A stretch of 64,000 nt of DNA from Thermoplasmatota archaeon (GTDB lineage Archaea > Thermoplasmatota > Thermoplasmata > UBA10834), in the NCBI GenBank assembly GCA_018818785.1, contig JAHIRF010000006.1:223636-287635 (forward strand). The letters run 5' to 3'. Made by a program: the position numbers and the translations under genes. The notes beneath the pieces are model-generated. The model made no database searches. It had not been told where the DNA came from and was given only the letters and a program-made list of their open reading frames with translations. Positions 45,203 through 54,482 of the stretch are shown in pieces; within the stretch, counting starts at the first letter, position 1, and each line of letters opens with the position of its first letter.

Positions 45203-45832
45203 AGGACAAATCCCGGAGAATGGACAACCTAGACATAGAGGGGTTGCGAGACAATGTGTTTTGCAATGAGTCACGACTAGTGCGTGTGCCAGGGAGAGTC
45301 TTCGAACATCCCTGCCAATCGCATCCTCGACCTCAGTCTTGACCTTGTCATAGGATCGACCAAGACCCAGCCCTAGCCGATCAAAGAGGCGGAATGCATA
45401 GGAATCCACGACGAAGCTTGGATGCCCAAGCGCGTAAAGGAGTATTGTATCGGCGGTCTCTGGGCCGATACCGTCCAGAGATAGCAGTTCTCCACGAAGC
45501 TGGGCAGTTCGTATACCCTTCATGAGCTTGATATCCCCGTCATATCGATCGATCAGGTATGCGGAAAATGTCCTCAGATACCTGGCTTTCTGTCTATAGA
45601 ATCCTGACGGGCGAATCAGTTCCTGTAAGCGTGATTCATCGAGTCCCATTATTGCTCGTGGATCGAGAACCTGGGCGCATTTTAGATTGGCAATGGCGAT
45701 CTGGACGTTCTTCCAGGATACGCGCTGTGCCAGGATGGCGCCCACGATGACTTCGAAGACTGATTCAGAAGGCCACCATTCATCCCGTCCACACCCTCTC
45801 TCAAGGGCCTCGATCACGTCCCGCAGGTCCAT
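45182..45832 (-). CDS. HhH-GPD DNA glycosylase with Fe-S site, lacking the lyase lysine
   Basis: A 216-residue endonuclease III-superfamily protein. The helix-hairpin-helix is LDGIGPETADTILL; where Nth has Lys, this has Glu, so it should act as a monofunctional glycosylase, as in the MagIII-like group. The catalytic Asp is kept in FVVDSYAFR. The C-terminal cysteines CLATPLCLGCPFSGIC suit a [4Fe-4S] cluster, with one spacing shorter than in Nth. Alkylated bases or mismatches are the likely targets. It follows amrS by 15 bp. Confidence 0.85.
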   Translation of the reverse strand: MDLRDVIEALERGCGRDEWWPSESVFEVIVGAILAQRVSWKNVQIAIANLKCAQVLDPRAIMGLDESRLQELIRPSGFYRQKARYLRTFSAYLIDRYDGDIKLMKGIRTAQLRGELLSLDGIGPETADTILLYALGHPSFVVDSYAFRLFDRLGLGLGRSYDKVKTEVEDAIGRDVRRLSLAHALVVTHCKTHCLATPLCLGCPFSGICPSEVHDG

Positions 45833-45847
45833 TCCAGAATTATCCTC

Positions 45848-46876
45848 CTAGAGTGGGACTATCAGGTTCAGCGATCTGCCGCACTTGCTGCAGACACCGT
45901 CCTTGGACATATTCATCGATACGAAGAAGCCATCACGTTCGATCATCAGGGAGCCGCAGTCCGGACAGTACGTGTTCTCCTTATCGGCAGCATGGACATT
46001 CCCCAGATATACATATTCAAGACCCGAGGCTTTCGCGACTCGGTACGCTCGCTCCAATGTGGATGTCGGCGTGCGTGGCACGTCCGTGAGTCTGTAATCA
46101 GGATGGAATGCTGAGAAGTGAACAGGAACCTCTGGGCTCAGCTTGTCGTTCACCCACCGGGAAAAATCCCGGAGTTCCTCTTCAGCGTCGTTGTGCTTTG
46201 GGATAACGAGATATGTCAACTCAATGTGAATATTCAACTCATGGGCTATCTCGCATGTTCTGAGAACCGGCTCAAGGCGAGCCCCGCAGACATTCCTGTA
46301 AAATGCATCTTTAAAGGCCTTCACATCGATGTTCATGGCATCTATAAGGCCGTGGAGTTCCCTGAGTGGGGTCTCCTGTATGAAACCATTCGTCACATAG
46401 CTGGTCTTGAGGCCATGCGCGTGTGCGACCTTGGAAGCAACCGTTGTGAATTCGTGCCAGATTATAGGTTCGTTGTAGGTCCAGGATACGGAAGACGCGC
46501 CGGCATTCTTGGCATAGCGGACCACATCATCCGGCGTGATGGTCACCAGCTCTGAATCAGATGGATCCGCTCGGGAGATGCCATGGTTCTGACAATGACT
46601 ACATGAGAGGTTGCAGCCAACACTCCCGAACGAGATCGCAGTCGACCCCGGAAGGAAATGGAATAGCGGTTTCTTCTCGATCGGGTCAGGATGGATCGAG
46701 GATGCTCTTCCGAATATCAGCGAATAGAGCTTAGATGAGCGATGTTCCCGCACTCCGCATATTCCGCGCTTTCCATCGGAGATCAAGCATGCATGAGGGC
46801 ACAGGTTGCATCTGACCTTACCTCCCTCGATCGAGTAATGAAGCGCTTCATGCCTTGCGAATTCGGAAGTGCTCAT
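45848..46876 (-). CDS. AmrS-type radical SAM protein
   Basis: A 342-residue radical SAM protein of the AmmeMemoRadiSam (AmrS/PflA-like) group. It has an N-terminal cysteine set (CNLCPHAC, GICG), the radical SAM C-X3-C-X2-C at Cys88, Cys92 and Cys95 (CNLSCSHC), and two C-terminal CxxC pairs (YCPDCG, CSKCG). Members usually travel with Memo and AMMECR1 proteins, not seen here; the substrate is unknown. ATG 46876 lies inside the end of thiL (29-bp overlap), so the two are coupled; an upstream frame start at 46936 is unlikely. Confidence 0.88.
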   Translation of the reverse strand: MSTSEFARHEALHYSIEGGKVRCNLCPHACLISDGKRGICGVREHRSSKLYSLIFGRASSIHPDPIEKKPLFHFLPGSTAISFGSVGCNLSCSHCQNHGISRADPSDSELVTITPDDVVRYAKNAGASSVSWTYNEPIIWHEFTTVASKVAHAHGLKTSYVTNGFIQETPLRELHGLIDAMNIDVKAFKDAFYRNVCGARLEPVLRTCEIAHELNIHIELTYLVIPKHNDAEEELRDFSRWVNDKLSPEVPVHFSAFHPDYRLTDVPRTPTSTLERAYRVAKASGLEYVYLGNVHAADKENTYCPDCGSLMIERDGFFVSMNMSKDGVCSKCGRSLNLIVPL

Positions 46877-47825
46877 ATCCGAGATTCTCCAGTTTCTCCC
46901 TTCGTCCATTGTCGATAAGGATGTTCTCCTCACCACTCGTCACTTTGCCTATCACCGTCAAGGGGCAACCGACCTGTTCTGACAGAGCTGCGAGGTCGGC
47001 CTCGCGCTCCCTCTTCATAGTGAACAGAAGTTCGAAATCGTCACCGAAATTGAGCACCAGGTCCTTCTGGCGCTCAGCGTCCTGGAATGCCAAGCAGACC
47101 TCCGAAGCCTTCGGAATCAGGGCATAGTCGATCTCGTGGGTCAATCCCGAATTCCTGGATAGCTCGAATATGGATGCAGAAAGACCATCTGAGATATCCA
47201 TGCAGGAAGTGACACAACCCGAGGACCCTAGCACCATGCCTTCCTTAATCCTCGGCCATGGTCTTTTGAGTTGATCCTCAGCCTCCTTCAGGCTGAGACC
47301 ACGCTTCAAAGAAAAGAATCCGGAGCCTGCCCTGCCCAGGCAACCAGTGACTACAATCAGATCCCCTGGCCTCGCACCCTTTCTGAGCAGGATCTTATCC
47401 TTGTCGACTTCGCCAACCGCGGTTCCACAGAGGATGAGGTCTTCGTGCTCCTTGGTGTCCCCGCCAACAATCGAAGTGCCGAACCGGAGGGCACAGTCAT
47501 TCATTCCATCGACCATCTGCTCCAGGAAGTCTATCGGATGCCCCTTGGTTATGCCTATTGCGGTCACTACGCCCAGAGGTCTGCCACCCATTGCGGCGAT
47601 GTCGCTCAGGTTCACTGCCACCAGCGACCAGCCGATGTCATATGGACCCATGCCCTTCGGGATATGTGTCTTGGTGACCATCATGTCCGTGGTTACCAGC
47701 AGATACTTGTCGCCAATGTCCATAGCTGCGCAGTCATCCCCGATGCCTACGGGGACATCGCTCTTGACGATCCTGTCGATAACCCTTATGGCCTCGCGCT
47801 CACCCAGGGTCCCGAGAGTCTTCAT
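46848..47825 (-). CDS. thiL: Thiamine-monophosphate kinase
   Basis: Phosphorylates thiamine monophosphate to the diphosphate cofactor. The 325-residue protein has GIGDDCAAMDIG, VNLSDIAAMGGRPLG, IVGGDTKEHEDL and the C-terminal FGDDFELLFTM, all family blocks. ATG 47825 (Met7 of the frame) lies about 27 nt after TATA CTTAATTATG and gives the usual N-terminus; 47843 would lie too near the TATA. It overlaps the amrS gene by 29 bp. Confidence 0.94.
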   Translation of the reverse strand: MKTLGTLGEREAIRVIDRIVKSDVPVGIGDDCAAMDIGDKYLLVTTDMMVTKTHIPKGMGPYDIGWSLVAVNLSDIAAMGGRPLGVVTAIGITKGHPIDFLEQMVDGMNDCALRFGTSIVGGDTKEHEDLILCGTAVGEVDKDKILLRKGARPGDLIVVTGCLGRAGSGFFSLKRGLSLKEAEDQLKRPWPRIKEGMVLGSSGCVTSCMDISDGLSASIFELSRNSGLTHEIDYALIPKASEVCLAFQDAERQKDLVLNFGDDFELLFTMKREREADLAALSEQVGCPLTVIGKVTSGEENILIDNGRREKLENLGYEHFRIRKA

Positions 47826-47951
47826 GGATGATACAAGATTCATACGACATAATTAAGCCTTCTTAAGACCGGACCAAAAGAGACCCGACGCTTACCGTGA
47901 CAAACCTTAACGTACTAATACAGGAAGCTCTATTGCTCGCCGGTATTCCGC

Positions 47952-49193
47952 ATGCGCATAGAGGTCAAGTATGGGGATGGAAGGGAGGTCGCTGACCTCC
48001 CAGACGAGAACATCGGCGAAATTGTGCACCCGAAGGAGTTGCCGCCAGTCGATGAAGGCCGACTCCTCGAAGAGGCAATCGCCAACCCATTCGGTTCGGA
48101 CAACCTCGACAATTTCCTGAAAGGAGCCAAGAACGTTCTGGTCATCGTCAATGATGCGACTAGACCCACTCCGACAGGTAGAATACTGAAGGAGATCAAC
48201 GCACACCTTGAGAGCTCGGATGTCAGTTACATCATCGCGACGGGTATGCACCGGGCACCCACAGAGGAAGAGTATCGGTTCATCTTCGGGGAGATGTACG
48301 ACCGGATCAAGGAAAAGGTAGTAGCCCACGATTCGAAGCATAGCGAGATGATGTTCATCGGGACTTCGAAGAACGGCACGGAACTCAGGTTGAACCGCAA
48401 GGTCATGGATGCGGACAGGATCCTTGTGATAAGCAGCGTTGAGCCACATTACTTCGCAGGATATACCGGGGGCAGGAAATCGTTCCTGCCAGGCGTGGCG
48501 GCGTATGAGACCATAGAACAGAACCACAAGCTAGCCCTGAAGCTGGAAGCCCAGTCCCTCAGATTGAAGGGGAACCCAGTACACGAAGATATGGAAGAAG
48601 TCGTCCACGCTCTGAGAGATAAACGCATTTTCACGATAATGGTTGTCCTGGACAAGGACCACCGGATATGCCATGCATCTGCCGGGGACCTGAAACGAGC
48701 TTTCCGAGGCGCCGTCAAGAAGGCGGATGAGGTGTTCGTCGTCAAGCTGAAGGAAAAAGCAGATGTCGTGGTCGCGGTGACCGCGTTCCCATATGACATC
48801 GACCTTTATCAATCGCAGAAGGCGTTAGATAACGCAAAATACGCTGTGCGGGACGGTGGGGTGATCATACTGGTCAGCGCCTGCAGAACCGGGGTGGGTC
48901 CAGAAACCTTCCTGAACCTCCTTGGGAGCGCAAATACACCAAAGGACGTGCTGGACAAGATATCGCACACATACAAGCTAGGCTATCACAAGGCCGGGAA
49001 GATGGCTGAGATAGGTCTCAAATGCAGAATGATGGCAGTTACCAAACTCGACCCTGCAATCGCTAGAAAAGCACACATGGAGCCGATGCCCACCCTGCAG
49101 AAGGCCATCGATACGGCAATATCGGAACTAGGGCCATCATCCAAGGTGACCTTTATTATGGACGCGGTGATTACTGTGCCACAAGTTCAGTGA
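47952..49193 (+). CDS. LarA-like nickel-pincer racemase/epimerase
   Basis: A 413-residue homologue of lactate racemase LarA, whose nickel-pincer cofactor binds a Lys and interconverts 2-hydroxyacids. Visible marks are Arg71 (DATRPTP), His100 (GMHRAP), His166 and Lys176 in EPHYFAGYTGGRKSFLPG. LarB, LarC and LarE for the cofactor are not in the window. The substrate is not settled; LarA homologues act on many 2-hydroxyacids. It starts near a TATA-like stretch and is followed 34 bp later by an Fe-S reductase-like gene. Confidence 0.88.
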   Translation: MRIEVKYGDGREVADLPDENIGEIVHPKELPPVDEGRLLEEAIANPFGSDNLDNFLKGAKNVLVIVNDATRPTPTGRILKEINAHLESSDVSYIIATGMHRAPTEEEYRFIFGEMYDRIKEKVVAHDSKHSEMMFIGTSKNGTELRLNRKVMDADRILVISSVEPHYFAGYTGGRKSFLPGVAAYETIEQNHKLALKLEAQSLRLKGNPVHEDMEEVVHALRDKRIFTIMVVLDKDHRICHASAGDLKRAFRGAVKKADEVFVVKLKEKADVVVAVTAFPYDIDLYQSQKALDNAKYAVRDGGVIILVSACRTGVGPETFLNLLGSANTPKDVLDKISHTYKLGYHKAGKMAEIGLKCRMMAVTKLDPAIARKAHMEPMPTLQKAIDTAISELGPSSKVTFIMDAVITVPQVQ

Positions 49194-49227
49194 ACACCAC
49201 GGGCTTCATCACCGATCGGCGAGTTAT

Positions 49228-50337
49228 ATGGCAGGCAAGAAGATAAAGGCGGACCGGGCAAGGAAACTCGAGAAGGAGATGCTGACTTGCACTTTATGCG
49301 GCTTCTGCAAGAGCGTCTGCCCCTACTTCGAAGACAACCAATGGGATCCATCAGTTGCCAGAGGCAAAGTGATTCTTGCATACGGTCTTGCGCGCGGCGA
49401 GATACCCGCTGACGAGTCTGTCGTGAAGCGACTATACCAATGCACCACCTGCAAAGACTGCGAACGACGGTGCCCGTCTAACATCCAGGTAGTCGATATA
49501 GTCGAAGCCGTCAGAGCGGACATCGTCGAAGCCGGTTGTGGTCTCGATGCACATACTAAGATCAAGGAGAATGTCAAGAAGACGGGGAATCCATATGGTG
49601 AATCCGCAAAGGTCGACTTTGGATGGCCCATCAAAGAAGCTGAGGTAGGATATTTTGTGGGATGTACTGCGAGATACAGACTTCCTGAGATTGCCAGACA
49701 CACCATCTCGATCCTGAAGAAGCTTGAAGTAGATTTCACGATGGTCGAGGAGGTCTGCTGCGGAAGCACGCTCGGAAGGACTGGCCAGGATGAAAAGCTC
49801 GCATCGGAACTGATGAGGACGAACTTCGAGGCTGTGAAGAGGTTAGGCGTGAAGACTCTGATATTCACATGTGCGGGATGCCTCAGAATGTTCAGGAAGG
49901 AGTATCCTAAGCACTTGGAACTAGGCTTTGAGGCCCTCCACCTCACAGAGTTCCTCGCAAGAAGGAAGCTCGAATTCAAACCGTTCAAGAAGAGGATCGC
50001 ATACCACGATCCTTGCCACATGGGAAGGCACCTGAAGGTCTATGATGACCCCAGGAAGATACTGAAGATGATCCCAGAATCGACCTATGTGGAATTGAAG
50101 GATAGCAAGGATTCAGCGAAATGCTGTGGCGGTGGAGGAGGCGTACGTTCAGCTGATCCCAACGCTGCTCAGAGGATAGCCTCACGAAGGGTGAAGGCGG
50201 CTTCTGATGTTGCGGATATCCTGGTCACCGCATGTCCATTCTGCGTGACCAACCTTAGGTTCGGAAATGACCTGATCAAGGTCGATGTGGAGATAAGAGA
50301 CATAGCTGAAATAGTCGATGACCTTCTCATCGAATGA
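49228..50337 (+). CDS. Fe-S oxidoreductase with two ferredoxin and two CCG domains (HdrD/GlpC/GlcF-like)
   Basis: A 369-residue soluble electron-transfer subunit. The N-terminus has two 4Fe-4S motifs (CTLCGFCKSVCP and CTTCKDCERRCP), followed by two CCG domains (VGCTARYRL...EVCCGSTLG...TCAGCL, and YHDPCHMG...KCCGGGGG...ACPFC). Such proteins pass electrons from FAD-linked 2-hydroxyacid oxidases or to heterodisulfide. Next to a LarA homologue, a lactate-type 2-hydroxyacid oxidation role is reasonable; no FAD oxidase gene is nearby. ATG 49228 begins MAGKKIKA. Confidence 0.85.
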   Translation: MAGKKIKADRARKLEKEMLTCTLCGFCKSVCPYFEDNQWDPSVARGKVILAYGLARGEIPADESVVKRLYQCTTCKDCERRCPSNIQVVDIVEAVRADIVEAGCGLDAHTKIKENVKKTGNPYGESAKVDFGWPIKEAEVGYFVGCTARYRLPEIARHTISILKKLEVDFTMVEEVCCGSTLGRTGQDEKLASELMRTNFEAVKRLGVKTLIFTCAGCLRMFRKEYPKHLELGFEALHLTEFLARRKLEFKPFKKRIAYHDPCHMGRHLKVYDDPRKILKMIPESTYVELKDSKDSAKCCGGGGGVRSADPNAAQRIASRRVKAASDVADILVTACPFCVTNLRFGNDLIKVDVEIRDIAEIVDDLLIE

Positions 50338-50353
50338 TGACGGTGAGGATACC

Positions 50354-51220
50354 GTGGCTGAAAGGAAGACGACGAAGAGCCTACCATATTCAGTAAAGAT
50401 CGGCACATGCACATTGAAGTTGGACATCCCTAGAATCATCGGGATCCTGAATGTCACCCCTGATTCGTTTTCAGGAGATGGGATCGCAGGAGACGCTCGC
50501 ACCGCAATCGAGCGAGGAGAGATGATGTTCGATTCGGGAGCGGATATCGTCGACATTGGTGGAGAATCGACCAGGCCAGGAGCAGCGCCAATATCGGAAG
50601 AAGAAGAGATTCGCAGGACCATCGAAGTCGTAGAAGCACTTGCGAGACGGCATCCTGGGAGAATCTCCATAGACACCCACAGACCGAGAGTCGCTGAGAG
50701 CGCGATCTATGCTGGAGCAACCATCATAAACGATGTGACAGGTCTCCGTGATGGTGAATTGAGGAAGGTCGTCGCGGATCATGGTGCGACCGCGATCATC
50801 ATGCATATGAAAGGGGCGCCGAGGACCATGCAGACAAGACCACGATACAGAGACGTGGTCACTGAAATCAAGGCATTCCTCAACGATCGCATAGAAGAAG
50901 CGGAGAGTGACGGAATAGGATCGAGGAATATAATGATCGATCCTGGCATCGGCTTCGGCAAGACCTTGGACCATAACCTACAGATCCTGTCCAGATTGAG
51001 GGAGTTCAGGAGCATGGGAAAGCCAATCGTGATAGGCGTCTCGAGGAAATCATTCATTGGGAAGATAACGGGGCTGCCCCCGGAGCAGCGACTGGAAGGC
51101 TCGATCGCAGCCGCAGTCATGGCTGTAAGGAATGGCGCTGACATTGTAAGGGTCCATGATGTCTCCGAGACGGTGAGGGCATTGAAAGTCGCCCATGCGA
51201 TTATCCAGGCTGAGGATTGA
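50354..51220 (+). CDS. folP: Dihydropteroate synthase
   Basis: Joins a pterin diphosphate to an aromatic amine in folate-type cofactor synthesis. In archaea the acceptor may differ (methanopterin route). The 288-residue TIM barrel has IIGILNVTPDSFSGDG, DIVDIGGESTRPGA, and the C-terminal GVSRKSFIGKITG. GTG 50354 follows GGTGAGGATACC; the frame is open from 50318, overlapping the Fe-S gene. It shares its strand with the larA-like and Fe-S genes. Confidence 0.93.
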   Translation: MAERKTTKSLPYSVKIGTCTLKLDIPRIIGILNVTPDSFSGDGIAGDARTAIERGEMMFDSGADIVDIGGESTRPGAAPISEEEEIRRTIEVVEALARRHPGRISIDTHRPRVAESAIYAGATIINDVTGLRDGELRKVVADHGATAIIMHMKGAPRTMQTRPRYRDVVTEIKAFLNDRIEEAESDGIGSRNIMIDPGIGFGKTLDHNLQILSRLREFRSMGKPIVIGVSRKSFIGKITGLPPEQRLEGSIAAAVMAVRNGADIVRVHDVSETVRALKVAHAIIQAED

Positions 51221-51300
51221 CGGACTTCTTGTCAGCATATTGAGTGTTCGATCAGAGAATGGTAAGCACCAATGTATATAGTCTGTCGGCCATTCCAATC

Positions 51301-51315
51301 ACCATAAATAGACAT
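51301..51315 (+). promoter_or_regulatory. TATA-like box upstream of the histidine kinase
   Basis: CACCATAAATAGACA lies about 65-75 nt before the start at 51378. Almost the same sequence precedes tRNA-Cys at 6214. Confidence 0.4.
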
Positions 51316-51377
51316 CTTGGGCTCGGTGCCTGTGACACAAGCAGAGATGTAAGAACCGCTTGGACCAGGTGATTCCT

Positions 51378-53198
51378 ATGAAGGAGCAAGAGAACGGCAA
51401 CGGCCCCATTAAGGTCAGTGATCGACCGGAAGAGCGGGGGCGAGCGACTCCCGGGAATCGGGATGGGAAGACTCCCATCGCAGCCTATGGGCTTTTTGCG
51501 CTCAAGCGAGTTTTGGGCATGGATGTCGGCTACTTCGAGAAGGAGCTAACATACCGTGCAGGCCTCGAATCGGCGGCACAATGCCTCAGCGACCTTCTCA
51601 CACCACGGGAAGTGGACGACCCCCAAGAACTCCTGGCATCAATAGTTGATGTGTGCGCCAGGGGGGGTTTCGGCCAGATAGCCGTTCACCGAATAGACCT
51701 AATCCACCAGCTGATCGAATTCACTTGTCATGATTCTGCGGAGACCATAGGGTATCTGCAAAGTGGAGAGATCCAGAGGAGCCCCTCATGTTCATACACA
51801 TCGGGATTCCTCGCGGGAATTGGCAAGTTGGTCTTTCCTGTAGAAGGCAAGGAGGAAGGAGACGACGAGATCATTGGAATGGAACTCGAATGCATCTCCA
51901 AAGGAGATAGTATCTGCAGATTCATCGTAGCACCGAAATCGGCCCTGGCACAAATGGGGTTGAGGGTCCAACCAGTTAGGGAATCCATATCTGAGCACAC
52001 GCTAAGACTGAATGAAGAAATCCTGGCGCGGAACCTCGACCTGCAGAATCTCAACCTGGACCTGGAGAGGCAGGTCAGGAAGAGGACCGAGGATTTGACA
52101 CGGTCCGATGAGAAGTACCGGTCCCTGATCGACCTCTCGCCGGACCCGATTGTGATCTGCACACTCGGCGGTATGATGAGAACAGTCAATGAAGCTGCAT
52201 ATGAGATGCTCGGATGCAGATCAGACGATGAACTCGTAAACGCAGGGATCGAGACCTACCTTCTGGACGGAAAGGATGCCTGGGACAGATGCGTCTGGCA
52301 GATCGATAAGGAAGGAATCGCCAAGGGTCAGACCATTGTCTTCATTGGCAGAGACGGCCAGAAGATCGTTGGAGACATATCCGCCCGATTCACCACAATC
52401 CACTCGGAGAAATGCGTGCACCTAGTCATAAGAGATGTGTCTGAGAAGAGTCTTTTGCGCGTAAAGATGGAGCAGGCGATGAATGACTCAGCGTTCTTCA
52501 ACGACCTGTTGTCGCATGACATCATCAACTACATGACCGCTTCAATGCACTTCCTCGATACTATGAGGAGGTCAGCAGATCTTTCGGATAAGGATAGAAA
52601 GGCGGTCGGCGTGGTCGCCAAGAATATCAAGGGAGCTTTTGAACTGGCTGCTGTCGTCCGCGATCTATCCAAAGCGGATGCGCTCGACGGGGAAGAAAGC
52701 GAATCCAGGGATTTATCCCAAGCTATGTCCGAGGCGGTTGAGGAGACAAGAACGATATTCTTCGACAGGAAGGTCTCGATCTCCATGGAGGTGCCCAGGA
52801 ACGGATGCTATGCAAGAGCTAACCCGCTCCTAGGCAGACTCTTCGTGAACTTACTGACCAATGCAGTCAAATTCGATTCGAAGCCGGAGGTCAAGATCAA
52901 AGTCATTGCTCAGGTCGAGACTCATAATAACAAAGAGTTCTGGTGCATCAGAATAATGGATAATGGCAAAGGTATACCGGACCAAGATAAGGAGAAGATT
53001 TTCGAAAGATATTTCAGAGGGGACGACACCGTACCTGGAACTGGTCTGGGCCTTCATGTGGTGAGAAAGATCGCAAACGCCTGTGGGGGGATCATCTGGG
53101 CAGAAAATCATGTGCCTGGAGATCATAAAAAGGGCACTACCATGGTCGTCCTGCTCGAGAAGGTTCCGGAGAGAACAGAACATAGACTGGCGAAATAG
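51378..53198 (+). CDS. Sensor histidine kinase: V4R-like, PAS, HisKA and HATPase domains
   Basis: A 606-residue soluble signalling protein. The N-terminal third resembles the V4R (4-vinyl reductase) ligand domain (MELECISKGDSICRF near residue 170). A coiled coil (about 205-250) leads to a PAS domain (YRSLIDLSPDPIVI, about 255-360), then the phospho-accepting His in LLSHDIINY (about 380), then the ATP-binding N box (NLLTNAVKF), G1 (DNGKGIP) and G2 (GTGLGLHVV). No membrane segment is seen. ATG 51378 follows AGGTGATT. No response regulator is adjacent; V4R often binds small hydrophobic molecules. Confidence 0.88.
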   Translation: MKEQENGNGPIKVSDRPEERGRATPGNRDGKTPIAAYGLFALKRVLGMDVGYFEKELTYRAGLESAAQCLSDLLTPREVDDPQELLASIVDVCARGGFGQIAVHRIDLIHQLIEFTCHDSAETIGYLQSGEIQRSPSCSYTSGFLAGIGKLVFPVEGKEEGDDEIIGMELECISKGDSICRFIVAPKSALAQMGLRVQPVRESISEHTLRLNEEILARNLDLQNLNLDLERQVRKRTEDLTRSDEKYRSLIDLSPDPIVICTLGGMMRTVNEAAYEMLGCRSDDELVNAGIETYLLDGKDAWDRCVWQIDKEGIAKGQTIVFIGRDGQKIVGDISARFTTIHSEKCVHLVIRDVSEKSLLRVKMEQAMNDSAFFNDLLSHDIINYMTASMHFLDTMRRSADLSDKDRKAVGVVAKNIKGAFELAAVVRDLSKADALDGEESESRDLSQAMSEAVEETRTIFFDRKVSISMEVPRNGCYARANPLLGRLFVNLLTNAVKFDSKPEVKIKVIAQVETHNNKEFWCIRIMDNGKGIPDQDKEKIFERYFRGDDTVPGTGLGLHVVRKIANACGGIIWAENHVPGDHKKGTTMVVLLEKVPERTEHRLAK

Positions 53199-53219
53199 GG
53201 ATAGTGTGTGGTACTTGAG

Positions 53220-53250
53220 TGGGCCCGTCGCGATTTGAACACGAGTCTAT
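53220..53250 (-). other. tRNA 3'-end fragment at left island boundary
   Basis: On the minus strand the T arm TCGTG-TTCAAAT-CGCGA is followed by the acceptor strand CGGGCCC and discriminator A, without CCA. The matching 5' acceptor strand (GGGCCCG) and anticodon arm are absent upstream, where the integrase coding sequence begins within 15 bp. It looks like the displaced 3' part of a tRNA used as an attachment site; a complete copy would be expected outside the window. Confidence 0.55.
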
Positions 53251-53265
53251 AATGCCACTACTGGC

Positions 53266-54480
53266 TCAATCCTCAATCAGCAGGGATTGAGATTTCGAGG
53301 TAGACCACGCTTCCTCAAGGTCATTGATTGCATCCTGCTCCCGACGCCTAGCATAATACAGTTCGGTCGTTCTAGTCGTCTTATGACCCATGAGAACGCT
53401 GATGCTATCAATCCGCGCGTTCATGTTAATGGCGCATTGACCAAAAGATCGGCGCATCATCTGAAAGCCGAATCTGAGACCAAGTGACTGCTCATATTTC
53501 CCTTTGATCTGGAGAGCGTATGTGCTTGACCAGCGTGATATCGAGCCGTCGCTTCGGAAGCAAGGCACCAAGGGGTTGCTTCCGAGATTCTCGATACCCA
53601 TTCGGGCCAATTCCCGTTCTCGTATCATGAGGAAATGAGCAATTGCGTCCCGTCCTGGTGAGACCATCTTCACATTTCGCACCTTGCCCCAAGTTCCCTC
53701 GCCTTTTGGGTGCCTGACCACAAGAATCCATTCAGACTGATAGAAGTCAGACATATCTGCAAAGCGTACCTCCTTTGGCCTCAATCCAGAATAAGCTCCG
53801 AATAGCACCAATCCAAGAATTCCAAGCGCTCTTGTGTCTCCGTCATTGGCGAGTTCCGACAATCTGCTGACAACCCTTTGCACTTCATCAATAGATGGGC
53901 AGGGCAACGGACCGGAGCTGCCCGAACCAGTCCGTATCAACCGTTTTGCTCTCATCCTCGCAATAACAGCATTTCCCTCAGATTCGAGGAAGACTGACAA
54001 TGCACCCAATAGACAAGTCTGAGTGCTCGGAGCCATTCTGCCATTACGCAGTTCAGTTTTTCCAGACATATACTCGAGAAGAGCCCCAATCTCCCGTTCA
54101 CTAATCATCTCTGGATTTGTGGATATCTCATAGCCGTTCTTCTTGAGAAGTTGCAGGATATCATGAATCTGGTGCAGCTTCCGGGATAGGTTACCATGAG
54201 AGACGGACTCATAGAATGGTCTCATATCCTTGAGGAATACCTCGAGCCTACTCAAGAACGGATATCGACCCATCGATCTCCGTCCACGCTTAGGCCCTGA
54301 GCGACCTGATCTGCCTCGTTGTCCCGAGTGGGTTTTGCTCGGGATATCATGTTTTCCCTTCTGGCGACGAGTTGTCCCGTCCTCTCCGCCAAAGGGGGTA
54401 TTCTCCACCGAGGACGTAAACTTAACGGACGATTCGTAACCCCCTTCTTCGGAGGAGCCATTGGAGGACGCTGGCTTCAT
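53266..54480 (-). CDS. Tyrosine recombinase (integrase)
   Basis: A 404-residue site-specific recombinase. The N-terminal 70 residues are low-complexity and basic; a core-binding domain follows; the catalytic domain has Arg234 (YSGLRPKEVR), Lys259 (RHPKGEG), Arg343 in QMMRRSF (the usual His of HxxR is Gln340), His366 (LMGHKTT) and the nucleophile Tyr375 or Tyr376 (ELYYARR). The variation in HxxR is known in archaeal integrases. It begins 3 bp from the serine recombinase stop and is the last gene of the operon. It is not split by the tRNA fragment, unlike SSV-type integrases. Confidence 0.88.
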   Translation of the reverse strand: MKPASSNGSSEEGGYESSVKFTSSVENTPFGGEDGTTRRQKGKHDIPSKTHSGQRGRSGRSGPKRGRRSMGRYPFLSRLEVFLKDMRPFYESVSHGNLSRKLHQIHDILQLLKKNGYEISTNPEMISEREIGALLEYMSGKTELRNGRMAPSTQTCLLGALSVFLESEGNAVIARMRAKRLIRTGSGSSGPLPCPSIDEVQRVVSRLSELANDGDTRALGILGLVLFGAYSGLRPKEVRFADMSDFYQSEWILVVRHPKGEGTWGKVRNVKMVSPGRDAIAHFLMIRERELARMGIENLGSNPLVPCFRSDGSISRWSSTYALQIKGKYEQSLGLRFGFQMMRRSFGQCAINMNARIDSISVLMGHKTTRTTELYYARRREQDAINDLEEAWSTSKSQSLLIED

Positions 54481-54482
54481 GT

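Noticed and set aside
53251-53290. The possibility that the left tRNA fragment is a complete tRNA
   Set aside because: No 5' acceptor strand GGGCCCG or anticodon stem is found; the sequence upstream is the integrase coding end.
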